Source of the DNA: Herbaspirillum frisingense GSF30
Lineage (GTDB): Bacteria; Pseudomonadota; Gammaproteobacteria; Burkholderiales; Burkholderiaceae_D
NCBI RefSeq assembly: GCF_000300975.2
Contig: NZ_AEEC02000003.1
Span: 124,001-188,000 of the forward strand
Length of the DNA: 64,000 nucleotides
Direction of reading: 5' to 3'
Below are positions 53,358 to 61,671 of this stretch, in pieces. Every line of letters begins with the position of its first letter. The first letter of the stretch is position 1. The translations under genes were made by a program, and so were the position numbers. The notes beneath the pieces are model-generated. The model did not search any database, had not been told where the DNA came from, and saw only the letters and a program-made list of their open reading frames with translations.

Positions 53358-54235
53358 GTCACTGTCTCCTGCGCGTCGAACACCGGGCCATCCCAGCACA
53401 CGCGTCTGTAACTCATCGTTTCCGAACCAGGGCTCTTGCGGAATGGCCGCACGCAGGCAAAGCACATGCCCAGCGCACATCCCATCAATTGCTCCAGCGC
53501 CACCTGGGCCGGCACGTCCAGCTCCTGGCCCAGTCGCTGCAACGCCAGCAGGAAGCGGTTGGAGCCGCAGGTGGTCAGCAGGTCGAAGGGCAGCTGCGCA
53601 TGCCGTTCACGTACCAATTTTTCGATGTGGGCGATGTCACTGCTGCCATCCTGGTCATGCACCACGATGACATCTGCCCCCACCGAGCGCAGGTATTGCT
53701 GCGACATCACCAAGGCCGGCGAACGCGCCGAGAGGATGGCCGTCACCCTTGCTCCGCGCTGCACCGCGTGCTGGGCCAGCGGGGCCATGGTGGCCAGGCC
53801 CACGCCGCGCGCCAGCACCAGCACATGGCGGGCCTGCGGCGGCAGAGTGAAGCCCTGGCCGACCGGCCCGAAGGCGTCCAGCGTGGCGCCCGGCTCCAGG
53901 GTGGCCAGGCCACGGGTACCGGCGCCCTGCACCTTGTAGAGAAATTCGATGGTGCAGTCCTGCGGCGAAACGCGGTACAGGCTCATCGGTCGGCGCAGGT
54001 AAGGCACGTCGTTGCCGGAGGGCGGGCAGTTGAGGTGGAAGAACTGACCCGGCAGCACCGCCAGCGCAATTGGCGGCGCCTTCAGGACCAGGTGCTTGTA
54101 CTCGGCGTTGACCCACGCATTGCTCAGTACCTGGCACAGGTTCTCGGCGATGGTGAAATCTGCGCAGTGGCCGCCGCAGGACGAGGCCGCTGTACTCGGC
54201 GCTGGCTGCAGCGGGATAGGGACGCTATTGGTCAT
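53351..54235 (-). CDS. PyrK-like FAD/[2Fe-2S] electron transfer subunit
   Basis: A 294-residue protein; start 54235 (MTNSVPIPLQ). It has the ferredoxin reductase-type layout: FAD-binding RRPMSLYR, nucleotide-binding VLVLARGVGLATMAPLAQHA and a C-terminal cluster site Cys253, Cys258, Cys261 and Cys280 (CALGMCFAC...RVC) as in PyrK. It couples the PyrD-like flavin to NAD(P). A Cys-rich CGGHC motif near the N-terminus (about residue 20) is extra. It follows the SnoaL-like gene by five bases. Confidence 0.87.
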   Translation of the reverse strand: MTNSVPIPLQPAPSTAASSCGGHCADFTIAENLCQVLSNAWVNAEYKHLVLKAPPIALAVLPGQFFHLNCPPSGNDVPYLRRPMSLYRVSPQDCTIEFLYKVQGAGTRGLATLEPGATLDAFGPVGQGFTLPPQARHVLVLARGVGLATMAPLAQHAVQRGARVTAILSARSPALVMSQQYLRSVGADVIVVHDQDGSSDIAHIEKLVRERHAQLPFDLLTTCGSNRFLLALQRLGQELDVPAQVALEQLMGCALGMCFACVRPFRKSPGSETMSYRRVCWDGPVFDAQETVTW

Positions 54236-54240
54236 GATCT

Positions 54241-54795
54241 CTAGAGGTGGGTGGAAGAGGATGCACGCACGGCGGCATCGGTAATCTGCTCGAAGGACGT
54301 CACCAGCGGGAAGGCTCCTGCATCGATGGGCAGCATCTGGGTCTGCTCGAAGCGCATGCGTGAACAGAGCCACTGTCCCTGCTGGTCGCGGGCATATTCT
54401 TCGTAGGTCAGCGCGCCCAGCAGCACCGCCTTCTTGGTCTGCTCACGCAGCGCGATCTGCCACAGTCGCCAGCGTGCCGAGGCGACGTCGCCTTCCACGC
54501 TGATCTCCGGGCTGCCGTAGTAATGCAGCGCATAGCACCAGGGCGAGCGCATGAACCATTGCGCCAGCGCATCGCGCCCGACCAGGCTGGCACCGAACTC
54601 CGCGCCGCCTTCCCAGATGGCGTCCTCGGTAAAACAGGCGGCCTGGGCAAGCGCGATCTTCTCCATGCGCAGCGGCGGCTGCCGCTGGTAGTTGGTCGTA
54701 TATTTCTGATCGGCCAGGCTGGCATAGCGTGCCTTGAGCTGGCGGATCGCTTCGGCTGCTTCCAGTGCGGCCACACGTTGTTCCAGGTTGCTCAT
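54241..54795 (-). CDS. SnoaL/NTF2-like protein of the Rieske array
   Basis: A 184-residue cone-fold protein. It opens with a helix EQRVAALEAAEAIRQLKARYASLAD, followed by a loop and sheet (YGSPEISVEGDVASARWRLWQIALRE). The fold is the same as that of small (beta) subunits of ring-hydroxylating dioxygenases, and also of dehydratases and isomerases. Since the array has no standard beta-subunit gene, this is a candidate partner for the oxygenase, or an enzyme acting on its product. It overlaps the FAD reductase gene by four bases. Confidence 0.7.
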   Translation of the reverse strand: MSNLEQRVAALEAAEAIRQLKARYASLADQKYTTNYQRQPPLRMEKIALAQAACFTEDAIWEGGAEFGASLVGRDALAQWFMRSPWCYALHYYGSPEISVEGDVASARWRLWQIALREQTKKAVLLGALTYEEYARDQQGQWLCSRMRFEQTQMLPIDAGAFPLVTSFEQITDAAVRASSSTHL

Positions 54796-56057
54796 GAGCG
54801 CACCAGTTCCTTGAGCGAAATGGCAGGATCGCGCAGCACCGCTGCATCGATGGTGGAGCCGCGGCGTACCAGTTCTTCAAGCTGGCGGCGCTCCCGGCCA
54901 CTGTCGACCAGCATGCCGCCGGCCACCCTGCCCTCATGCAGCCAGAGCAGCACGCCGGCCCGCTCCCCTGGCGGAATGCGCGATATCACCAGGTCGCCCG
55001 GCGTATAGATGCCGACCACCTGGATATTGCGATCGAGCTGGTCGGTCCACATCCACGGCACTTCGATATACGGCTCCGGCCGGCCGACGATAGCGGCCGA
55101 TACCGCACGCGCCTGATTCTCGGCATTGCGCCAGGTCTCCTGGCGCAATGCCCGCCCATACAAGGGGCTGAAGCTGTTGGCCACGTCGCCCACGGCATAG
55201 CACCATGGCGCATCCGGATTGCGGCACCAGGCATCGGTCAGCACGCCGTTATCCAGGCGTACCGGGCTGCCTTCCAGGAAGTCCGTGTTGAGCGAAATGC
55301 CCACCGCCACCAGCACCAGGTCGGCCTCCAGCGCCATTTCCTGTCCGGCGCACTGGGCGTCGATGCGCAATCCTTCGGCCGTCTTCGCGATGCCCGATAC
55401 GCTCACCCCGGTCAGCACCTTGATGCCGCGCTGTTCGTGCAGCGCCTGCAGCCACTGCGACCCTTCCGGCGGCAGGCAACGCGCCATCACCCGGGCGCCG
55501 CCTTCGACCACGGTCACTTCCATGCCCAGGGCAGCCGCCGAGGACGCCGCCTCCATGCCGATCACGCCACCACCGATCACCAGCAGACGACGCTGCTGGG
55601 CCATGGCCGGGCGCAACGCGAGGCAGTCTTCGATGGTGCGCAGGACCCTGACTTCGGGCAGATCCGCACCGGGGATCGTCAGGCCACGAGCCTGACCACC
55701 GGATGCCACGACCAGAATGTCGAAGGGGATGACCTCGCCGCTCTCCAGATGGGCCTGACGCAAGTCGTCGATACGGGCGACCACACCCTGGCGATGCTCG
55801 ACCATGGCGGGGTCCTCCCAGAAACTGCGTGGCCCCAGCATCAGTTCGTCCACGGTCTTGCTGCCCAGCAGCAGTTCCTTGGACAGGGCCGGCCGTTCAT
55901 AGGGGGTGTGCGGCTCCGCACCCAGCAGCAGGATGCGGCCACCGAACCCATCCGAGCGCAGGGCTTGCGCCACGCGCCCACCGGCATGCCCGGCACCGAC
56001 GATCAACACACGCTGATCCTGCGGCGCACCCTGCGCTTGCGGCTGATGGTGGTTCAT
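54792..56057 (-). CDS. FAD-dependent ferredoxin reductase
   Basis: A 421-residue two-dinucleotide-domain flavoprotein. FAD motif GAGHAG is at 21-26, the second (NAD) motif is LLVIGGGVIGMEAA near 160-172, and AVGDVA near 290 is the second FAD contact. TPYERPALSKELL is the hallmark of ferredoxin/rhodocoxin/putidaredoxin reductases. It should feed electrons from NAD(P)H to the Rieske ferredoxin and thence to the oxygenase. It overlaps neighbours by four bases at both ends. Confidence 0.92.
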   Translation of the reverse strand: MNHHQPQAQGAPQDQRVLIVGAGHAGGRVAQALRSDGFGGRILLLGAEPHTPYERPALSKELLLGSKTVDELMLGPRSFWEDPAMVEHRQGVVARIDDLRQAHLESGEVIPFDILVVASGGQARGLTIPGADLPEVRVLRTIEDCLALRPAMAQQRRLLVIGGGVIGMEAASSAAALGMEVTVVEGGARVMARCLPPEGSQWLQALHEQRGIKVLTGVSVSGIAKTAEGLRIDAQCAGQEMALEADLVLVAVGISLNTDFLEGSPVRLDNGVLTDAWCRNPDAPWCYAVGDVANSFSPLYGRALRQETWRNAENQARAVSAAIVGRPEPYIEVPWMWTDQLDRNIQVVGIYTPGDLVISRIPPGERAGVLLWLHEGRVAGGMLVDSGRERRQLEELVRRGSTIDAAVLRDPAISLKELVRS

Positions 56058-56422
56058 GACACCGACTCCTCGACCGGCGGCAGCTGGTCCAGGCGGGTGA
56101 TGACGCGATAGAGCGCGCCTCGCTCACTCTGACAGGTCCAGCGCCGCGGCTCATTGGGTGGAATGATGATGCCCTCGCCCGGGGACAGTTCGTAGCGCTC
56201 GCCAGCGGCTTCGACCAGGAACATGCCCTCCAGTACGGTTGCCACTTCCTCCCCTTGCGGTTGCGGCGGCACCTCGCTGTGCTGGCCACGACGGAAGACG
56301 CCGATGCCGATATTCAGGTGCTGGCCCTCGACGGTGTGCATGCCGGGCGCTGCCTGCGGATTCTGCCAGTCGGTTTGCAGCGGCTGGCAATGCGGATCGG
56401 TCGGGTTCGACAGGCTGGACAT
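56054..56422 (-). CDS. Cupin-domain protein 1
   Basis: A 122-residue single-domain cupin (GVFRRGQHSEVPPQPQGEEVATVLEGMF, YELSPGEGIIIPPNEPRRW). The first metal-binding motif has His48 and Glu59-Glu60-like positions but lacks the usual second His of the HxH pair, so metal binding is uncertain. It overlaps the FAD reductase by four bases and lies one base from the second cupin gene. It may bind or convert an oxygenase product, or be a regulatory binding protein. Confidence 0.8.
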   Translation of the reverse strand: MSSLSNPTDPHCQPLQTDWQNPQAAPGMHTVEGQHLNIGIGVFRRGQHSEVPPQPQGEEVATVLEGMFLVEAAGERYELSPGEGIIIPPNEPRRWTCQSERGALYRVITRLDQLPPVEESVS

Positions 56423-56423
56423 C

Positions 56424-56837
56424 TCAGCGGCTCCTGTTCTTGAGGGGGTAATACGGCGTCGAATCCTCCGGGCCGTACTCCTTGCGCGCCGGGGTCACCA
56501 CGTTCAGGCGCAGCGACACGCCCTCGGCACCGAAGCGGTTGCTGCCGTAATGCAAAACCCCGGCGGGAATGATGAGCGCATCACCGCTCTCCATCACCGA
56601 TTCGAGGTCGGTCTCTTCGCTGTCACTGCTTTCGAAAACGGAGCAGCCACCCAGCAGCTGCAAGGACGCTTCCTCGCCGTGGCTATGCGACTTGGCAGGC
56701 AGGTCATGCCCCTGCGCGGCGACGAACTTGACCACCGCCACGCTGACGGACGCGCCGAACATGTGCTTGCCATACAAGCCATCGGCCACGATCTCCTTGA
56801 GGTTATCGTCGATGGCGAACACTCTGCATTTGGGCAT
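56424..56837 (-). CDS. Cupin-domain protein 2
   Basis: A 137-residue cupin. SHSHGEEASLQLLGGCSVF supplies the HxH...E pattern of motif 1, and SGDALIIPAGVLHYG supplies the motif 2 histidine, so a metal site looks complete, unlike cupin 1. Small metal cupins in catabolic operons act as dioxygenases, isomerases or epimerases. Its position straight after the oxygenase and a small unknown gene suggests action on the first oxidation product. Confidence 0.82.
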   Translation of the reverse strand: MPKCRVFAIDDNLKEIVADGLYGKHMFGASVSVAVVKFVAAQGHDLPAKSHSHGEEASLQLLGGCSVFESSDSEETDLESVMESGDALIIPAGVLHYGSNRFGAEGVSLRLNVVTPARKEYGPEDSTPYYPLKNRSR

Positions 56838-56867
56838 GAAAGCTCCTTGGTTGATGACAGCGTCGGC

Positions 56868-57242
56868 TCAGATCGGCGGACGCATGACGAACTTCTCATC
56901 GGCCACGAAGCGCGAGAACTCGTAGCCATCGATCACGCCCGGCTGCTGGTAGGCTTCCACCGCCGGCGCGACCTCGGCCAGGGACAGCAGCATGTACATC
57001 AGCGCTGCTTCCGGCGGCGGCATGGCATCCAGTTCGAAGCCGTTGAGGTAGGCGACGATGGCATCGACATCGGCCAGCATGGCGTCCTTGAAGGCCACGA
57101 TGTCGGCGAACGCGCTGGTATTGCGCATACGGGTGCGCTCGGTCTCGGTGGCCAGGCTCCAATGGCTGAACGGCATCAGATGGGCAAAACCGGCCGGAAG
57201 CGTGATGGCACTTTGCGGGCTTGCTGGTTGCGGCGAATTCAT
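56868..57242 (-). CDS. Hypothetical protein of the Rieske array
   Basis: A 124-residue protein I do not recognise. The start at 57242 follows GGAG. It is mainly helical (TSAFADIVAFKDAMLADVDAIVAYLNGFEL, PPEAALMYMLLSLAEVAPAVEAY) and has a short C-terminal segment ending RPPI. It lies 13 bases after the oxygenase gene, the place where a small partner or assembly protein of the oxygenase could be expected. Confidence 0.75.
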   Translation of the reverse strand: MNSPQPASPQSAITLPAGFAHLMPFSHWSLATETERTRMRNTSAFADIVAFKDAMLADVDAIVAYLNGFELDAMPPPEAALMYMLLSLAEVAPAVEAYQQPGVIDGYEFSRFVADEKFVMRPPI

Positions 57243-57255
57243 GGCGGGCGACTCC

Positions 57256-58533
57256 TCAGGCCTTGGTTTCTTCATTGACGATGCGATCGACTACGTGGGC
57301 GCCGTGGCGCACCAGCAGCTCATAGTCCTGCAGGATCATTTCCTTCTTCACGCCGGTCTGCACCGCGCTCTGGGTGCGTTCCAAGGTGCTCAGGTCTTCC
57401 AGCAGGACATCGCGCAGGGCGACCTTCATGTATTCGAGATAGAAGCGACCGCCGGCAGTCTTCATTTCCGGGTAGTACACGCGCGCCTCCAGCAGGGTCT
57501 TGCCCTGGGAGATCGGCCGGAAGTTGTAGGCCTGGAAGTAGTTCGGACGCAGCGACAGGTAGAAGTCCGGAAACACGACATTGATGTCGAAGAGCCAGTT
57601 CTCGTGGCCGGTCCAGTTCATGCCCTTGGGCAGGTCTTCCTTGCGGAAGTGGTAGCTGGCCGCCCCCATGCCGGCACGCAGTGCAGCGGCAGCAATGGGC
57701 TTCTTCACGGCCGAGTCGGCGATGGCCTTGCTGGCCTCCGCGCCACCTGCGGTCACCGCATTGGGATTGCCGTAGACCGACTTGGGATTGCCGGCGATGG
57801 ACAGGCGTCGATGGAATTGTCCGCACAGTGCATCCAGGGGCGGCATGGCGCCGTCTTCGGCGGTATCGATGGCATCGGCGATCGAATGGCCGTGCACATA
57901 GGCCACGTGGTAGGCCTCCTGGAATGCGTCCAGCGCCAGCTTCCAGTTGCAATTGACCACCGTGGTCCACTGGAAGCCGGTGGTGATCTTGTCGAAGGGA
58001 TAGCCTTCGATATCACCGAACATGGGTTGCAGGAACTGCGCCAGCGACAGTTCCGGGGAGGGATCGAGGTTGATGAAGATGAAGCCTTGCCAGACTTCGC
58101 AGGCCACGCGCGACAGACCGTGGTCGCACTTGTCCAGATCGAAGAAGGAGCCCTCTTCCGGCACGCCGGTCAGGTTGCCCTGCAGATCATAGGCCCAGCC
58201 GTGGAACTTGCAGAAGAACTTGCGCGCCTGGCCGCGCTTCTCGTAGACGATCTGGTTCATGCGGTGCGAGCAGACGTTATGCATGGCATTGATTGCGCCC
58301 TGCTTGTCGCGTACCACGATGATGGAAGCTTCGCAGGCTTCCAGGTCCTTGACGAAGTAGTCGCCGGCGGCGGGAATCTCTTCCACGCGCCCCACGTGCA
58401 GCCAGGTCTTCTTGAAGATCCTGGCCTGCTCCTTGTCGTAGTAGGCGGTGGAGATGTACGGCTCGACAGGAACAGGCCCCTTGCCCAGTTCCGGATAGCG
58501 ATCGTGCAGATGCAGCTTGATGACCTTGTTCAT
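57256..58533 (-). CDS. Rieske non-heme iron oxygenase, large subunit
   Basis: A 425-residue oxygenase; start 58533 has GGGAG just upstream. Cys88, His90, Cys108 and His111 (CSHRMN, CKFHGW) bind the Rieske cluster. His209 and His214 (EAYHVAYVH) bind the mononuclear iron, with the third ligand probably in the later segment FDINVVFPDFY. The residue that bridges the two centres, normally Asp, is Glu206. An insertion rich in Ala and Gly around 235-275 is unusual. It is the first gene of the long array. With the ferredoxin and FAD reductase it forms a three-component oxygenase; ring dihydroxylation or N/O-demethylation are both possible. Confidence 0.92.
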   Translation of the reverse strand: MNKVIKLHLHDRYPELGKGPVPVEPYISTAYYDKEQARIFKKTWLHVGRVEEIPAAGDYFVKDLEACEASIIVVRDKQGAINAMHNVCSHRMNQIVYEKRGQARKFFCKFHGWAYDLQGNLTGVPEEGSFFDLDKCDHGLSRVACEVWQGFIFINLDPSPELSLAQFLQPMFGDIEGYPFDKITTGFQWTTVVNCNWKLALDAFQEAYHVAYVHGHSIADAIDTAEDGAMPPLDALCGQFHRRLSIAGNPKSVYGNPNAVTAGGAEASKAIADSAVKKPIAAAALRAGMGAASYHFRKEDLPKGMNWTGHENWLFDINVVFPDFYLSLRPNYFQAYNFRPISQGKTLLEARVYYPEMKTAGGRFYLEYMKVALRDVLLEDLSTLERTQSAVQTGVKKEMILQDYELLVRHGAHVVDRIVNEETKA

Positions 58534-58915
58534 GAGCTCCCTCACTCGTGGATGGCAGGCCCGATCAGAGAGGGGCCTGAGAACCGATGCGTCCTAATAA
58601 CGAATGTCATTCTGTATTCCGCAAAAATGAATGTCAAGCGTTTTTGATCGATTTCAAGGACAGGTGAAAAAGGGCCTGGCGACACGTCTTCAGCATGCTG
58701 CACCACAACACGACAGCGGCCTGCAGCGACGCACGCCGGGGTAGCGGATTCGCCCTCTTAGCGCACCGGCATCGCACCAATATCGCGCTCAAAAGCGAAT
58801 ATTGTTTAAAGGATTCACCGTTGTGGGGAAGAGAGAAGATCCGGGGACAGGGACAGCAGGAAAGGGCTTGCGTGCTAGAATCCACGCCATTCATTACCAG
58901 CACGCAAGAGGAATC
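58534..58915. other. Divergent region between the array and its TetR gene
   Basis: It carries the shared promoter/operator (58596-58637). It also holds an inverted repeat with one bulge, CAATATCGC (58778-58786) and GCGAATATTG (58795-58804), about 110 bases before the TetR start, which may serve TetR autoregulation. No gene is supported. Confidence 0.55.
58596..58637 (-). promoter_or_regulatory. Promoter and operator of the Rieske/molybdenum hydroxylase array
   Basis: On the minus strand TTGACA (58632-58637) and CAGAAT (58609-58614) are 17 bases apart, about 75 bases before the first ATG. The 16-mer AATGACATTCGTTATT (complement of 58596-58611) overlaps the -10 and start point and recurs with 14 of 16 matches before the Aer-like gene and the porin gene. 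The -35 context TTGACATTCATTTT is identical to that of the porin promoter. Confidence 0.75.
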
Positions 58916-59560
58916 GTGGCGCAAATCAAGAAGAGCGGCATGCGCGAGGCCATCCTGGAATCGGCCTTCGATCTGTTTTCCCGCAAGGGCTATACGCCGA
59001 CCACCATGGCCGAGATCGCACGGGCGTCGAACATGACCGTGGCCAATCTCTATGTGTACTTCGATTCCAAGCTGGCCATCCTCTATGAGATCTACCAGCC
59101 CTGGCTGGAACAGCAGCTGCAGGCGCTGGCCGAGTCGGTCCGCAAGTTCCGCACGCCGCGCTCACGCCTGCGCCGGGTCTTCACGGGGATCTGGGGCGAC
59201 ATACCAGCCAGCGATCATTCCTTCGCCAACGCGCTGATCGAAGCCCTGGCCGTGTCGCCCCAGGGCATGACCAAGCCCAATACGTTGCTGATGGATGTGG
59301 AAACCTTCCTGACGGCCCTCATCAGCGAGTCGCTCCCCCCGGAGCGTGCTCACCTGGTGCGCAACGACCTGCTGGCCCATGTCATCTGGATGGCGTTCGA
59401 CGGCTTCACCATCAACCAGCATCTCGGCGACGTGCGCGATGTCAGTGCCATCGCCGACATCATGACCAATCTGCTGCTGGGCGAGACAGAGGCGCCGGCA
59501 GCGGCCCCGGAAACTCCGGCCGCTCCCAAGCGAACCGCCCGCAAGGCGCGGGCGGAATAA
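58916..59560 (+). CDS. TetR-family regulator, divergent to the catabolic array
   Basis: A 214-residue TetR protein. GTG 58916 is chosen as start, preceded by AGAGGAA; the frame upstream does not look coding. The helix-turn-helix is at about residues 9-55 (REAILESAFDLFSRKGYTPTTMAEIARASNMTVANLYVYF), followed by a helical ligand domain and an Ala/Pro/Lys-rich tail. It diverges from the Rieske-led array and is the best candidate for the protein that binds the operator shared by three promoters. The ligand would be a substrate or intermediate of the pathway. Confidence 0.9.
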   Translation: MAQIKKSGMREAILESAFDLFSRKGYTPTTMAEIARASNMTVANLYVYFDSKLAILYEIYQPWLEQQLQALAESVRKFRTPRSRLRRVFTGIWGDIPASDHSFANALIEALAVSPQGMTKPNTLLMDVETFLTALISESLPPERAHLVRNDLLAHVIWMAFDGFTINQHLGDVRDVSAIADIMTNLLLGETEAPAAAPETPAAPKRTARKARAE

Positions 59561-59606
59561 CAAGACAAAAAGGAATGCGCGCCCCATGCGCGCGTCCACC
59601 CGGCGT

Positions 59607-60767
59607 TCAGGCCACCAGCACCACCTTGCGGCATTCCTCGCGCTTTTCATTGAAGATACGGTAGCCCTCGGCCGCCTGTTCCAGCGGGAGACGATGGGTG
59701 ATCAGCGCTTCCGGGCGCAGCCAGCCATCCTCGATGCTGTTGAGCAATTCCGGCATGTAATGTTGTACGTGGGTCTGGCCGGTCTTGACGGTGACGCCTT
59801 TCTCGAAGATGTCGCCGAACAGGAAGCCATGGATGAACCCGGCGTAGACGCCAGGCACGCTCAGCGTCCCGCCCCGTCGTACCGAAGCGATGCAGTGGCG
59901 CAGGGCCTGACCGCTGCTGCCTTCCAGCTTGAGGGTGGTCAACGCCGTCTCCAGTACACTGCCCTTGGCCTCGAAACCGACCGCGTCGATCACCCCGTCG
60001 ACGCCGCGCCCGGCGGTATTGGCGATGATGTATTCGCCTGGATCGACATGATCGAAATTCACCGGAATGACGTCGTACTGCTCCACCGCGAAGCGCAGAC
60101 GATAGTCATGATGGTCCACCATGAAAATCTTTTCCGCCCCCAGCATGCGCGCACACGCGGCAGCCATCTGGCCGACCGGGCCGGCGCCGTAGATGGCCAC
60201 GCTGCTGCCCTCGCGCACGCCGGCATTCTTCACCGCCTGATAACCGGTGGGCAGGATATCGCTCAGGAATAGCACCTGCTCATCGGCCAGGGCGGAGTCG
60301 ATGCGGATCGGGCCGACATCGGCCTTCGGTACCCGCACGTATTCCGCCTGTCCGCCCGGCATGCCGCCATACAGATGGCTGTAGCCGAACAGGGCAGCTC
60401 CCGGGCGTATGCCCTTGGCATTCATGATGGCGCCACGGTCGGGGTTGGTGGTCTCGCACGCGGCGTAGAGATGCTGGTCGCAGAAAAAACATTGTCCGCA
60501 GGCGATCACGAAGGGCACCACCACGCGGTCGCCCTTCTTGAGTCGCTGTACGGCCGGCCCCGCTTCCACCACCACGCCCATGAATTCATGGCCGAGGATG
60601 TCGCCGGACTTCATGGCCGGTATCTTGCCGCGATAGAGGTGCAGGTCGGAGCCGCAGATGGCGGTGGCAGTGACCTTGAGGATGATGTCATCAGCTTCCT
60701 GGATGATGGGGTCGGCGACCGTCTCCACTCGTACGTCGTGGGCCGCGTGATAAAGCAATGCGCGCAT
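59607..60767 (-). CDS. Zinc-dependent alcohol dehydrogenase (MDR)
   Basis: A 386-residue medium-chain dehydrogenase. The catalytic zinc ligands Cys38 and His60 (GHE with Glu61) and the four structural zinc cysteines 90, 93, 96 and 104 are present; [11 protein letters not shown] is the NAD-binding turn. The length and the loop near 110-125 resemble glutathione-independent formaldehyde dehydrogenase-like enzymes. It converges with the TetR gene, so it is not part of the catabolic array. It is followed by a small hydrophilic protein, which suggests a detoxification or stress role. Confidence 0.9.
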   Translation of the reverse strand: MRALLYHAAHDVRVETVADPIIQEADDIILKVTATAICGSDLHLYRGKIPAMKSGDILGHEFMGVVVEAGPAVQRLKKGDRVVVPFVIACGQCFFCDQHLYAACETTNPDRGAIMNAKGIRPGAALFGYSHLYGGMPGGQAEYVRVPKADVGPIRIDSALADEQVLFLSDILPTGYQAVKNAGVREGSSVAIYGAGPVGQMAAACARMLGAEKIFMVDHHDYRLRFAVEQYDVIPVNFDHVDPGEYIIANTAGRGVDGVIDAVGFEAKGSVLETALTTLKLEGSSGQALRHCIASVRRGGTLSVPGVYAGFIHGFLFGDIFEKGVTVKTGQTHVQHYMPELLNSIEDGWLRPEALITHRLPLEQAAEGYRIFNEKREECRKVVLVA

Positions 60768-60805
60768 GGAATCTCCTTGTTCTGGTGGGCTGGTCTGGAA
60801 CGGGC

Positions 60806-60994
60806 TCAGCGCGGAGCGCGGGCGTCGTCCTGCACGATGTCGAACTCGGGCTTGGCGATTTCCTTGTTGGCGTTGTCGGTGCTGGTCTCGCGATTCTCGA
60901 TGTGATCGCCACGCGCCGGCTGCGCAGTGGCCTGGTCACTGGATTGGGCGGGGCTGGGGTTGGCGCGGGTGGGCAATTTCGATTCGATGGCCAT
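60806..60994 (-). CDS. Small hydrophilic protein, unknown
   Basis: A 62-residue protein starting at 60994 behind GAGGAG. It is rich in Ala, Pro, Asn, Asp and Glu with no hydrophobic core and is probably disordered. It lies 38 bases upstream of the alcohol dehydrogenase gene on the same strand and may be cotranscribed with it. No family recognised. Confidence 0.6.
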   Translation of the reverse strand: MAIESKLPTRANPSPAQSSDQATAQPARGDHIENRETSTDNANKEIAKPEFDIVQDDARAPR

Positions 60995-61343
60995 GGCGTT
61001 CTCCTCAAGAGTGATGGGGGGATGGTCCCTGCTATCTCGACTAATGGTCTGCCGGACTGGAAACCAGACTAGGCCATGCCACTCGGACCGGACCATCAGC
61101 GAGTCCCGCCAAGGCATGTGGGTGGCTGCCGTCGGACATGTCAGCCGGGCTTGATGAGTCGGCTGCGGGAGCAGCACCTTCGATGATTCCGTCGCGCCTG
61201 TCGGCGTGAAGATGCACGTAATCGCGGCGTGCGCCGACATACGCCGCGGCGTGGCTCGGCTAGGATCAATATTCCTCAAAGCAGCTAAAGCAGGCAGCGC
61301 AGCCGGCCTGCACCGACATCCGCAAAGGAAAAGGAGACGCATC
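60995..61343. other. Divergent intergenic region between two small genes
   Basis: 349 bases with no supported gene. One GC-rich inverted repeat is visible: GCGGCGT (61224-61230) and ACGCCGC (61241-61247). Confidence 0.4.
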
Positions 61344-61565
61344 ATGACCGACGCCCTGAACAAGCACCACCATCCGGCCGACACCTCTGGCCCCAAGGAT
61401 CTGGAACAGAAAGGCAATCCCCCCACCGGGACCAACGAGCGCGACATGCTCGACGGTGGCGAGCGCCACGTGCCGGGGGACAGCGACAAATACGGCTCCA
61501 AAAACAAACCGGAGGGCGGCAACTATTCCGACCAGGACATGCGGGAAAACAGCCCGCAACTGTAA
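61344..61565 (+). CDS. Small hydrophilic protein, probably stress-related
   Basis: A 73-residue protein; ATG 61344 follows AAGGAG. It is extremely polar (Asp, Asn, Gly, Lys, His, Pro) with blocks such as GERHVPGDSDKYGSKNKPEGG, and looks disordered. Similar tiny proteins are often found near KGG and DUF892 genes in stress clusters, as here, but no function can be given. Confidence 0.65.
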   Translation: MTDALNKHHHPADTSGPKDLEQKGNPPTGTNERDMLDGGERHVPGDSDKYGSKNKPEGGNYSDQDMRENSPQL

Positions 61566-61671
61566 TCTGGCAAGTCAGCCGATGAGTCCAGGCCACCGTG
61601 GCGTCGCGCTGCGAGCGGCGGAGCCCGCATTACAGGCATTACAGCGCTGACAGGGCGGGCCGGGATGGTGC

